Source: Brevundimonas sp. SL130
Lineage (GTDB): Bacteria; Pseudomonadota; Alphaproteobacteria; Caulobacterales; Caulobacteraceae
Length of the DNA: 64,000 nt
Direction of reading: 5' to 3'
Assembly (NCBI RefSeq): GCF_026625805.1
Contig: NZ_CP113064.1
Location: forward strand, 2,272,657-2,336,656
Position 1 is the stretch's first letter; each line of letters begins with the position of its first letter. A model generated the notes under the pieces. The model was not told where the DNA came from and ran no database searches. It saw nothing but the letters and a program-made list of their open reading frames with translations. Made by a program: the position numbers and the translations under genes. Below, piece after piece: positions 24,372 to 34,277 of this stretch.

Positions 24372-26843
24372 ATGAAGCTGATTTCCGGTCGTTCCGTCTT
24401 GTTAGCCTTCGTATCCACAAGCGCGCTGATGTCCGCGCCTGCCGCCTTCGCTCAGGAAGCGACATCGGCGGATGACACCGCCGACGTCGGCGAGATCGTG
24501 GTGACCGGCACGCGCGCCATAGGTCGGACCCGGCTGGACACAATCGCCCCCGTGGACGTGATTACCGGCGAGACCCTGACCCGCAGCGGAACGGGCACGG
24601 AGACCGCCGCCGCCCTGGCCGCCGCCGCCCCGTCGATCAACTTCCCCCGCCCCGCCATCTCGGACGGCTCGGACCACGTCCGGCCGGCGACCCTGCGCGG
24701 CCTGGCCCCCGACCAGACCCTGGTGCTGATCAACGGTCAGCGGGGCCACGTCGGAGCCCTGGTCAATGTGAACGGGGCTTTGGGACGCGGATCCACGGCC
24801 TTCGATCTGAACACCATTCCTTCGGTCGCCCTCGGCTCGGTCGAGGTGCTACGCGACGGCGCCTCGGCCCAATACGGCTCGGACGCGATCGCGGGGGTGA
24901 TCAACCTGCGTCTGCGCCAGGCCCGCGACGGCGGCGGTCTGACGCTGAACTATGGGCGTTACGACACAGAATACGACACCGCGCGCGGATCGCATGAGGC
25001 CACGGACGGCGAGCAAACGTCTCTAGCCGGCTGGATCGGCCTGCCGCTGGGCGAGGACGGCTTCGTCACCGTGTCGGGCGAACTGCAGAAGCGCGATCCG
25101 ACCAACCGTTCGGACTACGCCGCGCCTTCGGCCGTGGTCGGCAATACCTCCACGAACACGGTCCTGGGCCGGTTCGGCGATCCGGCGGTGAAGTCGCAGT
25201 CGCTGTGGTTCAATGCCGGCAAGCCGATCAATGCCGGCTGGGAAGCCTATGCCTTCGGCGGCATCCAGCACAAAGAGAGCGAATCCGGCGCGACCGCCCG
25301 CGCCTACAACAACGCCAACAATGTTCTGGCCATCTATCCCAATGGCTTCCTGCCGCTGATCAACACCGAGATCGTCGACTACAACCTGTACGGCGGCGTC
25401 AAGGGCGAGGCGGCCGGGATCGATTGGGACGTCTCGGTCGGATACGGGCGCAATGTGCTGGACTACCGCGTCACCAACTCTTTGAACGCCTCGTATGGCG
25501 CGGCGTCGCAGCAGGAGTTCAAGGCCGGGGGGCTGAAATATGATCAGCTGACCTTCGGCATTGACGGGGTGAAGCCGTTGGAGCTCGGCCTGTACGAGCC
25601 CGTCAACCTCGCGTTTGGCTTGGAGTATCGCACAGAAGGCTTCGAGGTTTATGCTGGCGAACCCGCCTCCTACAATCGTGGAACGGGTGGAACAGCGACC
25701 GCCGGTCTCGGCTCACAAGGGTTCCCCGGCTTCTCGCCCGCGCATGTGGCAGACGAGGACCGCAATAACTGGAGCGCCTATGTGGATCTTGAAGGCAAGC
25801 TCACGGAAGGTTTAACCGTCGGCATCGCGGGGCGTTACGAGGACTATTCCGACTTCGGCGATCAAGTCACCGGCAAAATTTCGGCACGTTACGACTTCTC
25901 GCCTGCCTTCGCCCTGCGCGGCGCGGTGTCCACCGGCTTCCACGCCCCAGCACTGCAACAGCAGTTCTTTAGCTACACCGCCACCAATCTCGTCACGACA
26001 ACCGCTGGCACTGCACTGATCCAGGCGGGAACCTTCCGCGTCGATGATCCCATCGCGATTTCGCTGGGTTCGCGCCCATTGGAACCGGAGACCTCGGTCA
26101 ACTATTCGATCGGGGGCGTCTTCCGCGCCGCAGGTCTGGAGCTGACCATCGACGCCTATCGGATCGAGCTGGACGATAGGATTGTCTATTCGGAAAACCT
26201 CGGCGGGACGGGCGCTCGGCTCGGCCAGACCGCCGCCCAAGCCTTGACCATCAGCAATCAGCTTCAAGCCGCCTATGGCGTCAGCGCCGCGCGCTTCTTC
26301 CTGAACGGCGTGAATACGGTGACAGAGGGCGTGGACGTGGTCGGGCGCTATCGGCTGCCCACAGACTACGGCCGTTTCGACTTCACACTGGCCGGCAACT
26401 TCAACAATACCGAAGTGACCGCCACGCCGACACCGGCTGCGGGCGCGCCTTCGACGTCGGAGTTCTTCCTGTTCGACCGAGCCAATATCCTTGCGTTCGA
26501 AGAAGGGACCCCAGGCACAAAGGTCGTCGGCGGAATAGACTGGAGCATGGGCGGGTTCGGCGTCTCGGCCAAGGCGACCTATTATGAAAGCGTCCTGGTC
26601 GCGAACAACTCATCCACTCTCGACTACGAAACCGGCGACAAGACGCTGATAGACCTCGAAGGCCGCTATCAGTTCCCAGCAGGCGTGGGCCTGGCGGTGG
26701 GTGTAAACAACCTATTCGACGAATACCCGGAGTACACGCCGACCGCGAACAACGGCGCGACCGGGTCGGTGGGCTTCCCCAGCTATTCGCCCTTCGGCTT
26801 CAACGGCCGCTTCCTATATGCGCGGCTCAGCTACAGCTTCTGA
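24372..26843 (+). CDS. TonB-dependent outer-membrane receptor 1
   Basis: An 823-aa outer-membrane beta-barrel for active uptake. A signal peptide (about 1-26, ending AFAQ) precedes the plug: GEIVVTGTRAIGRTRLDTIAPVD resembles the TonB box and plug start, then LRGLAPDQTLVLINGQR and VEVLRDGASAQYGSDAIAGVINL. The barrel ends in the aromatic C-terminus LYARLSYSF used for BAM assembly. Substrate cannot be told. No partner regulator is adjacent. Confidence 0.93.
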   Translation: MKLISGRSVLLAFVSTSALMSAPAAFAQEATSADDTADVGEIVVTGTRAIGRTRLDTIAPVDVITGETLTRSGTGTETAAALAAAAPSINFPRPAISDGSDHVRPATLRGLAPDQTLVLINGQRGHVGALVNVNGALGRGSTAFDLNTIPSVALGSVEVLRDGASAQYGSDAIAGVINLRLRQARDGGGLTLNYGRYDTEYDTARGSHEATDGEQTSLAGWIGLPLGEDGFVTVSGELQKRDPTNRSDYAAPSAVVGNTSTNTVLGRFGDPAVKSQSLWFNAGKPINAGWEAYAFGGIQHKESESGATARAYNNANNVLAIYPNGFLPLINTEIVDYNLYGGVKGEAAGIDWDVSVGYGRNVLDYRVTNSLNASYGAASQQEFKAGGLKYDQLTFGIDGVKPLELGLYEPVNLAFGLEYRTEGFEVYAGEPASYNRGTGGTATAGLGSQGFPGFSPAHVADEDRNNWSAYVDLEGKLTEGLTVGIAGRYEDYSDFGDQVTGKISARYDFSPAFALRGAVSTGFHAPALQQQFFSYTATNLVTTTAGTALIQAGTFRVDDPIAISLGSRPLEPETSVNYSIGGVFRAAGLELTIDAYRIELDDRIVYSENLGGTGARLGQTAAQALTISNQLQAAYGVSAARFFLNGVNTVTEGVDVVGRYRLPTDYGRFDFTLAGNFNNTEVTATPTPAAGAPSTSEFFLFDRANILAFEEGTPGTKVVGGIDWSMGGFGVSAKATYYESVLVANNSSTLDYETGDKTLIDLEGRYQFPAGVGLAVGVNNLFDEYPEYTPTANNGATGSVGFPSYSPFGFNGRFLYARLSYSF

Positions 26844-26861
26844 TCAAGTCTGAAGTGACGA

Positions 26862-26887
26862 AAGGGGCGCTCGCAAGAGCGCTCCTT
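26862..26887 (+). terminator. Hairpin after TonB receptor 1
   Basis: An 11-bp stem with one G-U pair (AAGGGGCGCTC / GAGCGCTCCTT) and a GCAA tetraloop lies 18 bp after the receptor stop. The tail is only weakly T-rich, so termination is likely but may be partial. Confidence 0.7.
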
Positions 26888-27000
26888 GCTCGTTGACGGC
26901 CCACAGGAAGATTACCAAAGTTTCAGAACCACACGGCATTCGCGCCGTCGTTGCGCCACATATCGCCGCTCAATCTCGACCTCTTGTTCGGAGGGGATCA

Positions 27001-27366
27001 ATGAAGACTAGGATCATCGCGGGCGTCCTAGCCCTGTCGCTTATCGCGGGGGCGGCGCAGGCCATGACGGTGCAGGAATTCCTGACCACCGCCGCCGGCA
27101 TTCCCCAAAACCCTACCGCCCTGCTTCGATCCGATACGCGGCGGCTGATGGGCGAATTTCGCGGCGCGGCGCGGACGGTTCGCGCCGAACAGACCGCGGC
27201 GACGGCGGCGGGACGCGCCCCCGCCACCTGCATGCCGGACAAGGTCGGCTTCTCGCCGGACGAAATCCTGGGCCGGTTCAACACCATTCCCCAGGCCCGA
27301 CGGAACATCAGCGTGACCCAGGCCATGCGGGAATGGATGATCGAGAAATATCCCTGCCCGGGCTGA
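27001..27366 (+). CDS. Small secreted protein, Rap1a/Tai-like
   Basis: A 121-aa exported protein. Signal peptide residues 1-20 end AAQA|MTV. The mature part has a Cys in ATCMPDKVGF and a C-terminal W..EKYPCP, a spacing seen in Rap1a/Tai4-type immunity proteins and related small periplasmic proteins; the match is by eye. A strong GGAGG site lies upstream of ATG 27001. No T6SS effector gene is beside it, so immunity is speculative. Confidence 0.65.
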   Translation: MKTRIIAGVLALSLIAGAAQAMTVQEFLTTAAGIPQNPTALLRSDTRRLMGEFRGAARTVRAEQTAATAAGRAPATCMPDKVGFSPDEILGRFNTIPQARRNISVTQAMREWMIEKYPCPG

Positions 27367-27492
27367 TCCAGCCAAGTTCGGCGCGCCGCGACTACGGAAT
27401 TCCAGTTCACCCACAGGGTGGACGATCTGTCCACGGTCGCGGCGACGTCCCGGACTGACGCAGGCGCGCGTCAGGGATAAGGCGTTAAGACA

Positions 27493-28983
27493 ATGAACGC
27501 TTTCGCCCCCATGCCCTTCTCGTCCTCGCCGATGGATTCCAGCGGCGTCGCCTCGATGCCCCATAACCTGGAGGCCGAACAGGCTCTGCTGGGGGCGCTG
27601 ATGTTCGACAACGGCGTGTTCGAAAGACTCAGCGACCGCCTGCGCGGCCCGCATTTCTACGAGCCCTTCCATCAGCGCCTGTTCGAGGCGATCGAGGACC
27701 ATATCCGCCAGGGCATGCTGGCCGAACCGACGATCCTGATGGAGCGGTTCAAACAGGATCCGGCCTTCCAGGAATTCGGCGGCCTGCGCTATTTCGCCGA
27801 TCTGGTCGACCGCGCCCCACCGGCCGCCAACGCGCCGGACTATGCGCGGGTGGTCTATGACACGGCCCTGCGCCGCGACCTGATCCGCATCGGCGGCGAG
27901 ATCATCAAGGAGGCGCCCAATCCCGAGACGCCGGCCGACGAACAGATCGAACAGGCCGAACAGACCCTGTATTCGCTGGCCGAAACGGGCAAGCCGTCGT
28001 CCGGTTTCGTCAGCTTTTCCCACGCCTTGTCCGGCGCCGTTCAGATGGCGGCCGAAGCCTATCAGCGCGAAGGCAAGCTGGCGGGGCTGGCCACCGGCCT
28101 GAACGACCTCGACCGAAAACTGGGCGGGCTGCACCCGTCCGACCTTTTGATCCTCGCCGGCCGTCCGTCGATGGGCAAGACGGCGCTCGCCACCAACATG
28201 GCCTTCAACGTGGCCCGCGCCTATCAGTGGGAACCGACGCCGGAGGGCCGCAAGACGGTCAATGGGGGCGTCGTGGCCTTTTACTCGTTGGAAATGAGCG
28301 CCGAACAGCTGGCCATGCGGATCCTGGCCGACGCCTCGGGCGTGTCCTCGGACAAGCTGCGCAAGGGCGAGATCGACGCTTCGGACTTCGGCAAGCTGCG
28401 CGACGCGGCGGTCGAGATCGGCGAGAGCCCCCTGTACATCGACGACACCGGCGGCCTGTCCATGTCCAAACTGGCCGCACGGGCGCGACGCCTGAAGCGG
28501 ATGGAGCAGGGACTGGACCTGATCATCGTCGACTACCTGCAACTGATCACAACCGGCAATGCCGGCGGCCAGAAGAACCGGGTCCAGGAAGTGTCCGAGA
28601 TCACCGGCGGCCTGAAGGCCCTGGCCAAGGAACTGTCGGTGCCGATCATCGCCCTGTCGCAGCTGTCGCGTCAGGTGGAACAGCGCGAAGACAAACGGCC
28701 ACAACTGTCCGACCTACGCGAATCCGGCTCGATCGAGCAGGACGCCGACTGCGTGATGTTCGTCTATCGCGAAAGCTACTACCTGGGCCGGGCCGAGCCG
28801 CGCGAAGGCACCGAGGAACACCTGCAATGGCAGCAGGACATGGACCGGCTGCAAGGCCAGGCCGAGGTCGTCATCGGCAAACAACGCCACGGCCCCATCG
28901 GCATCGTCAAACTGGCCTTCGACGCCGACACCGTCCGCTTCGGCAACCTGGCGCACGGCTATGAGGAAGTCAGCTACGAATAG
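27493..28983 (+). CDS. dnaB: Replicative DNA helicase DnaB
   Basis: A 496-aa hexameric helicase that unwinds the replication fork. The N-terminal domain begins PHNLEAEQALLGALMFDN. The RecA-like motor has Walker A GRPSMGKT (223-230), a Walker B-type LIIVDYLQLI and the Arg-finger region DLRESGSIEQDADCVMF. No intein or insertion interrupts it. Confidence 0.97.
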   Translation: MNAFAPMPFSSSPMDSSGVASMPHNLEAEQALLGALMFDNGVFERLSDRLRGPHFYEPFHQRLFEAIEDHIRQGMLAEPTILMERFKQDPAFQEFGGLRYFADLVDRAPPAANAPDYARVVYDTALRRDLIRIGGEIIKEAPNPETPADEQIEQAEQTLYSLAETGKPSSGFVSFSHALSGAVQMAAEAYQREGKLAGLATGLNDLDRKLGGLHPSDLLILAGRPSMGKTALATNMAFNVARAYQWEPTPEGRKTVNGGVVAFYSLEMSAEQLAMRILADASGVSSDKLRKGEIDASDFGKLRDAAVEIGESPLYIDDTGGLSMSKLAARARRLKRMEQGLDLIIVDYLQLITTGNAGGQKNRVQEVSEITGGLKALAKELSVPIIALSQLSRQVEQREDKRPQLSDLRESGSIEQDADCVMFVYRESYYLGRAEPREGTEEHLQWQQDMDRLQGQAEVVIGKQRHGPIGIVKLAFDADTVRFGNLAHGYEEVSYE

Positions 28984-29018
28984 TTGACCTGGGCCGCGAA
29001 CAGGCCCCTTGGGTGCGG

Positions 29019-29270
29019 ATGGCCAGCGAAACCGTCTACATCCTCCAGACCTATGTTCAGGGCCGCGGCAAGGGGCTGAAGGCCGAGCCGCAGGTGGGCT
29101 GCAAGGACGCCGAGGAGGCGCGGCGCAAGGCCGAGCGGCTGGCGCCCCTGCGGCTGGGCGTGGTGGCCTTTTCGGTCTCGGCCGACACCGAGATGGGCGA
29201 CTACGACGAAGAACCGACCATCATCTTCAAGTCCGGACGACTGCCCCCGCCGTTCAGCGACGAGGATTGA
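29019..29270 (+). CDS. Conserved-looking small protein, unknown function
   Basis: An 83-aa soluble protein (MASETVYILQTYVQGRGKG to PPPFSDED) with no signal peptide or membrane helix. An upstream in-frame GTG at 29013 is an alternative start; neither has a clear ribosome-binding site. It lies between dnaB and alr on the same strand. No family recognised. Confidence 0.7.
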   Translation: MASETVYILQTYVQGRGKGLKAEPQVGCKDAEEARRKAERLAPLRLGVVAFSVSADTEMGDYDEEPTIIFKSGRLPPPFSDED

Positions 29271-29319
29271 TCGGCGTCAGGCCTTCCATCGTCGGGAAGT
29301 TGCGCCAATAAGGGCCGCC

Positions 29320-30372
29320 ATGCCCTCCCCCGCCCTGCTGTCCGTCGATCTGAACGCGCTCGCCCGCAATTTCCACACGCTGGAGGCTCTGACGGGCGTT
29401 CCCGTGCATCCCGTGGTCAAGGCGGACGCCTATGGCCTGGGCGCCGAGGCCTGTGCGAAACGGTTGATGGCCGAAGGCGCGCGGACCTTTTTCGTGGCGC
29501 GGGCGGGCGAAGGCGCAGCCCTGCGAACGGCGTTGGGCGCCGAGCCCGTCATCTATGTGCTGGACGGATGCCATGGCGAGGCGGCGGGCCTTTTGAAGGC
29601 GGCGGACCTGCGGCCCGTGCTGAACCAGCCGGCGCAGATGAAGGCCTGGACCGAGGCCGGCGGCGGGGCTTGCGGGCTACAGATCGACACCGGCCTGAAC
29701 CGGCTGGGCTTTCGCCCCGAAGACGCGCCCGAAGCCTTTGACGGGCTGAGCCTGGTCATGAGCCATCTGGCCTGCGGCGACGAACCGGATCAGCCGATGA
29801 ACCGGCGCCAGCGCGACCGGTTTGCGGGCGTCGTTGAACGCTATCCGGGCGTGACGCGATCCTTCGCCAATTCGGGCGGGTGTTTTCTGGGGCCGGACTA
29901 CAGCTTCGACGCGGTGCGGCCCGGCGTCTGCCTGTATGGCGGCGGGCCGCAGGGGCGGCCGGACGACCGGATCGCCCCGGTCGCTACGCTGACGGCGGAG
30001 GTTCTGCTGGTGCGGGATGTGCGATCGGGCGAGAGCATCGGCTATTCGCGGGGTTTCGTAGCCGAGCGGGCGGTGCGGGCGGCTGTGGTCGCGGCGGGTT
30101 ATGCCGACGGGGTTCTGCGCGCCTATGGGCCGCACGGCGCGGTCTGGGTCGCGGGCGAGACCCGGCCGCTGTTGGGCCGGATCTCCATGGACGTTTGCAC
30201 GGTCGATGTGACCGATCTGGACGTCGCAGTCGGCGACCGGGTCGAACTGTTCGGCGCCCACCGCCCGCTGGACACGGTCGCCGCGGCGGCCGGCACCATC
30301 AGCTATGAACTGCTGACGGCCGTCACCGCCCGCGTTCCCCGCGCCTATATAGGGCGCCACGACCGATCCTGA
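29320..30372 (+). CDS. alr: Alanine racemase
   Basis: A 350-aa PLP enzyme that interconverts L- and D-alanine for peptidoglycan. The PLP lysine is in VVKADAYGLGA near the N-terminus and the second catalytic base (Tyr) in SIGYSRGF; GRISMDVCTVDVT is a further family block. AAGGG lies upstream of ATG 29320. It follows dnaB, an order seen in many bacteria. Confidence 0.96.
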   Translation: MPSPALLSVDLNALARNFHTLEALTGVPVHPVVKADAYGLGAEACAKRLMAEGARTFFVARAGEGAALRTALGAEPVIYVLDGCHGEAAGLLKAADLRPVLNQPAQMKAWTEAGGGACGLQIDTGLNRLGFRPEDAPEAFDGLSLVMSHLACGDEPDQPMNRRQRDRFAGVVERYPGVTRSFANSGGCFLGPDYSFDAVRPGVCLYGGGPQGRPDDRIAPVATLTAEVLLVRDVRSGESIGYSRGFVAERAVRAAVVAAGYADGVLRAYGPHGAVWVAGETRPLLGRISMDVCTVDVTDLDVAVGDRVELFGAHRPLDTVAAAAGTISYELLTAVTARVPRAYIGRHDRS

Positions 30373-30445
30373 CGTAGAAGGCGGCCATGAGCAGGCAGGA
30401 CACGGGCACATCCCCCGGCGCCCCGCCCGTCTGCTAAGGAAGCCC

Positions 30446-31825
30446 ATGGCTCGCGATTCCGCCCTCTACGTCTGTCAGTCCTGCGGCTCGGTCCACGGCA
30501 AGTGGTCGGGCCAGTGTTCATCATGCGGACAGTGGAACACCTTGACGGAAGAGCGCCAGTCGGCGCCCCCCGGCGCGATCAAGCCGTCGGCGGCCGCCTC
30601 GGCGCGCGGACGCGGCCTTCAGTTCGAGACGCTTCAGTCCGACACGCCCGAGCCGCCGCGCATCACCACAGGCGTGGCCGAGTTCGACCGCGTCTGCGGC
30701 GGGGGCGTGGTGCCGGGATCGGCCATCCTGCTGAGCGGCGATCCAGGGGTGGGCAAGTCCACCCTGCTGCTGGAAGTGGCGGCCAAGGCAGCCCTGCGCG
30801 GCGCACGCATCGCCTATATCTCCGGCGAGGAGGCCGTCGAACAGATCCGCGCGCGGGCCAAGCGGATGGGCCTGGAACAGGCGCCGGTCAATCTGGCGGC
30901 GGCGACGGCCCTGCGCGACATCCTGGGCACGCTGAAGCGCGAACAGTTCGACATCGTCATCGTCGATTCGATCCAGACCCTCTGGTCCGATGTCCATGAG
31001 AGCGGACCCGGCTCGATCACCCAGGTCCGGGCCTGCGCCGGCGAGATGGTGCGACTGGCCAAGACCCAAGGCGTCGCGGTCGTCCTCGTCGGACATGTCA
31101 CCAAGGACGGCCAGGTCGCCGGGCCGCGCGTGGTCGAACACCTGGTTGACGCCGTCATGACCTTCGAGGGCGAGCGCGGCTATCCGTTCCGCATCCTGCG
31201 CGCCGGCAAGAACCGGTTCGGCGCCACCGACGAGATCGGGGTGTTCGAAATGGGCGACAGCGGCCTGCGCGAAGTCGCCAATCCGTCGGCCCTGTTCCTG
31301 GGCGACAGCAAGGACCGGGCGCCCGGCGCGGCGGTCTTCGCCGGGATCGAGGGATCGCGGCCGGTGCTGGTCGAGATCCAGGCCCTGGTGGCCCCGTCCG
31401 CCTATGGTACGCCGCGTCGGGCGGTGGTCGGCTGGGATTCCGGTCGCCTGGCCATGCTGCTGGCGGTGCTGGAGGCCCGGTGCGGCCTGGGGTTCGGGGA
31501 CAAGGACGTCTATCTGAACGTCGCCGGCGGCCTGCGGATCAATGAGCCGGCGGCGGATCTGGCGGCGGCGGCGGCCCTGATCAGCTCGGCGCTGGACATG
31601 CCCCTGCCCCAGGGCTGCGTCGTGTTCGGCGAGATCGGCCTGTCAGGCGAGGTCCGCAGCGTCGGCCGGGCCGAAGCGCGCGTTCGGGAGGCCCAGAAAC
31701 TGGGCTTTGAACATGTGCTCTGCCCGCCCCTGGCCCAGAACGGCGGCAAGACCAAGGGGGTCAAGGTGACGTCGGCGACACGATTGACGGATGTGGTCGA
31801 ACGAATCTCGCAAAACCGCTATTAG
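30446..31825 (+). CDS. radA: DNA repair protein RadA
   Basis: A 459-aa ATPase that drives branch migration in recombination. A zinc finger at the N-terminus uses Cys10, Cys13, Cys24 and Cys27 (CQSC, CSSC). Walker A is GDPGVGKS (98-105) and the RadA-specific KNRFG motif follows (GKNRFGATDEIG). The C-terminal third is the Lon-like domain. Full length. Confidence 0.97.
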   Translation: MARDSALYVCQSCGSVHGKWSGQCSSCGQWNTLTEERQSAPPGAIKPSAAASARGRGLQFETLQSDTPEPPRITTGVAEFDRVCGGGVVPGSAILLSGDPGVGKSTLLLEVAAKAALRGARIAYISGEEAVEQIRARAKRMGLEQAPVNLAAATALRDILGTLKREQFDIVIVDSIQTLWSDVHESGPGSITQVRACAGEMVRLAKTQGVAVVLVGHVTKDGQVAGPRVVEHLVDAVMTFEGERGYPFRILRAGKNRFGATDEIGVFEMGDSGLREVANPSALFLGDSKDRAPGAAVFAGIEGSRPVLVEIQALVAPSAYGTPRRAVVGWDSGRLAMLLAVLEARCGLGFGDKDVYLNVAGGLRINEPAADLAAAAALISSALDMPLPQGCVVFGEIGLSGEVRSVGRAEARVREAQKLGFEHVLCPPLAQNGGKTKGVKVTSATRLTDVVERISQNRY

Positions 31826-31854
31826 ATCGTACGCAACAGCCGCTGGACCTCTGA

Positions 31855-32451
31855 GTGACCGGTTACGACGTCTTCGCCATCGTGGTGATCCTGTTCTCCG
31901 CCGCCGCCGGCTGGGTGCGCGGCGGCGTGCGCGAGATCATCACCCTGCTCAGCGCCCTGCTGGCGGCCTTGGTCGCCCTGGTCACCCTGCCGTGGACGGC
32001 GATGCTGGGGCGGGCCCTGGTCAATCCGGACTGGGCGGGGACCATCCTTGCGGCCATCGTCGCCTTCCTGATCGTCTATTTCGGCATCCGCGTCTTCGGC
32101 TCCTATCTGTCGAAACAGGCCCAGTCGCATCCGCAGTTGGGCGGGATCGACCGATTCATCGGCGTCTTCGTCGGAACCGGCCGGGCCCTGGTGCTGCTGG
32201 GCGCCGTCCATCTGGTCATCGTCGCGGCCATGCCGGGCGAGCGGACGCCGCGCTGGCTCAGCGAAGCCGCCCTCTACAAGGTCAGCGCCGTGGGCGCTCG
32301 GGCCATTCAGATCATCCTGCCCGGGATCGGGCGGGGCGCCGATGCGATCACGCCTGTGGTGGATTCATCCGTGCGCAAAGGGTTTTCGAACGACGAAGCC
32401 TTGCCTCGGACGCAATCCGAGACTAACTCGCCGCGCGAAGCCGCCCCGTAA
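31855..32451 (+). CDS. cvpA: CvpA family membrane protein
   Basis: A 198-aa inner-membrane protein with four hydrophobic helices (about 4-24, 28-48, 60-82 and 102-125) and a soluble tail. It starts at GTG 31855 (MTGYDVFAIVVILFS). In E. coli cvpA precedes purF, and the same order is kept here, 26 bp before purF. Its biochemical role is not settled. Confidence 0.9.
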   Translation: MTGYDVFAIVVILFSAAAGWVRGGVREIITLLSALLAALVALVTLPWTAMLGRALVNPDWAGTILAAIVAFLIVYFGIRVFGSYLSKQAQSHPQLGGIDRFIGVFVGTGRALVLLGAVHLVIVAAMPGERTPRWLSEAALYKVSAVGARAIQIILPGIGRGADAITPVVDSSVRKGFSNDEALPRTQSETNSPREAAP

Positions 32452-32477
32452 GTTTCCCCGGTCATCGGAGCCCCACG

Positions 32478-33983
32478 ATGCGCCACCATATCGCCGATCC
32501 CGTCGTTCACCGCGAGCACTGGCGCGAGCCGGAGGATGACCAGCTCCGCCTCGAGTGCGGCGTCTGCGGCGTCTGGGGCGCCGACGAGGACGAAGGCTCG
32601 GCCGTCGTCGCCCTCGGTCTGCACGCCCTGCAACATCGCGGCCAGGAAGCCTGTGGCATCGCCAGCGTCAAGGACGAGCGGTTCCACACCGAACGCCACC
32701 AGGGTCTGGTCGGCGAGGCCTTCGGCGGCGCCGACCTGATGACCCGCATGCCCGGCCGCGCGGCCGTGGGCCACACCCGCTATTCCACCGCCGGCGGATC
32801 CTTCCTGCGCAACATCCAGCCGATGTTCGCCGACCTGGACCAGGGCGGCATCGCCATCGCCCACAACGGCAATCTGACCAACTTCAAATTCCTGCACAGC
32901 CAGCTGGTCAGCGAAGGCGCCATCTTCCAGTCCACGTCGGACTCAGAAGTCATCCTTCACCTGATCGCCCGCAGCCGTAAGGCCAAGATCGTTGATCGCT
33001 TCATCGACGCCCTGGCGCGGATCGAGGGCGGCTACGCCCTGGTCGCCCAGACCCGTCACAAGATGATCGGCGCCCGCGATCCCCTGGGCATCCGCCCTCT
33101 GGTGCTGGGCCAGGTCGGCGAGGCCTGGGTTCTGGCGTCCGAGACCTGCGCCCTGGACATGATGGGCGCCACCTTCGTGCGCGACGTCGAACACGGCGAG
33201 GTCGTGGTCATCGACGAGAACGGCGTGGAGTCGATCAAGCCCTTCCCCGCCCGCGCCGCCCGCCCCTGCCTGTTCGAATACGTCTATTTCTCGCGCCCCG
33301 ACTCGGTGGTGAACGGCCGCTCGGTCTATGAGGTCCGCAAGGAGATGGGTCGCGGCCTGGCCCGCGAACTGGGCGTCGAGGCCGACATCGTCGTGCCGGT
33401 GCCGGACTCGGGCGTGCCCGCGGCCTTGGGCTATGCTCAGGAGAGCGGCATCCCCTACGAGATGGGCATCATCCGCAGCCACTATCTGGGCCGCACCTTC
33501 ATCCAACCCAGCCAGGGCGCCCGTCAGAAGGGCGTGCGGATGAAGCACAGCCCCAACAAGTCGGCTTTGGCCGGCAAGCGGGTCGTGCTGATCGACGATT
33601 CCATCGTGCGCGGCACCACCTCGGTCAAACTGGTCCGCGCCGTCCGCGCCGCCGGCGCGACGGAGGTCCACCTGCGCTCGGCCAGCCCGCAGATCCTCTT
33701 CCCCGACTTCTACGGCATCGACATGCCGGAACGGGCCCAACTGCTGGCCGCCAACAAGACGCTGGAAGAGATGCGCGAACTGCTCGAGGTCGATTCCCTC
33801 GGCTTCCTGTCCATCGACGGCCTGTACCGCGCCATGGGCGAGACCGGCCGCAACAACGCCGCGCCCCAGTTCACCGACCACTATTTCACCGGCGACTATC
33901 CCACCCGCCTGCTGGACCGCGAGATCGAGGAAGGCGGCCGGGAATTCGGCGCCAAGCAGTTGTCCTTGCTCGTCAGCGCCTGA
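32478..33983 (+). CDS. purF: Amidophosphoribosyltransferase
   Basis: A 501-aa first-step enzyme of purine synthesis: glutamine plus PRPP gives phosphoribosylamine. A 26-residue propeptide is followed by the catalytic Cys27 (ECGVCGVWG). The PRPP-binding loop is VVLIDDSIVRGTTS. GGAG lies upstream of ATG 32478. Full length, with Bacillus-type propeptide and Cys pattern. Confidence 0.97.
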   Translation: MRHHIADPVVHREHWREPEDDQLRLECGVCGVWGADEDEGSAVVALGLHALQHRGQEACGIASVKDERFHTERHQGLVGEAFGGADLMTRMPGRAAVGHTRYSTAGGSFLRNIQPMFADLDQGGIAIAHNGNLTNFKFLHSQLVSEGAIFQSTSDSEVILHLIARSRKAKIVDRFIDALARIEGGYALVAQTRHKMIGARDPLGIRPLVLGQVGEAWVLASETCALDMMGATFVRDVEHGEVVVIDENGVESIKPFPARAARPCLFEYVYFSRPDSVVNGRSVYEVRKEMGRGLARELGVEADIVVPVPDSGVPAALGYAQESGIPYEMGIIRSHYLGRTFIQPSQGARQKGVRMKHSPNKSALAGKRVVLIDDSIVRGTTSVKLVRAVRAAGATEVHLRSASPQILFPDFYGIDMPERAQLLAANKTLEEMRELLEVDSLGFLSIDGLYRAMGETGRNNAAPQFTDHYFTGDYPTRLLDREIEEGGREFGAKQLSLLVSA

Positions 33984-33992
33984 CCGACCTCA

Positions 33993-34277
33993 CTACCGAT
34001 CTTGCGCCGAATGGAACAGGCGCAGGATCTGGACCTGCCCTCCGTCGGCGCCGTCTGCAAGGGCATAAACAATAAGGTACGGCGTCTCGGTGACGCGCTT
34101 CTCATAAGTCCCGGGCTGCTTGCCCGGACGACCGATGGGACGCTTGGATAGGGTTTCAGTCGTCTCGAGAATGCGCCGTTCGATCCTCTGAGCTGCGATC
34201 AGATTTCTCTGGGCCAGATAGTCGATGGCATGGGTCAGTTCCAGCAGGGCGCGCCGCGACCAGACGACCGCGCGCAT
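33993..34277 (-). CDS. ParE/RelE-family toxin
   Basis: A 94-aa toxin of the RelE/ParE fold: VVWSRRALLELTHAIDYLAQRN at the start and YLIVYALADG...VQILRLFHSAQDR at the end. ParE relatives poison DNA gyrase, RelE relatives cut mRNA; the sequence fits ParE better. The ATG at 34277 overlaps the antitoxin stop (TGATG), the usual antitoxin-first order. Confidence 0.9.
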   Translation of the reverse strand: MRAVVWSRRALLELTHAIDYLAQRNLIAAQRIERRILETTETLSKRPIGRPGKQPGTYEKRVTETPYLIVYALADGADGGQVQILRLFHSAQDR

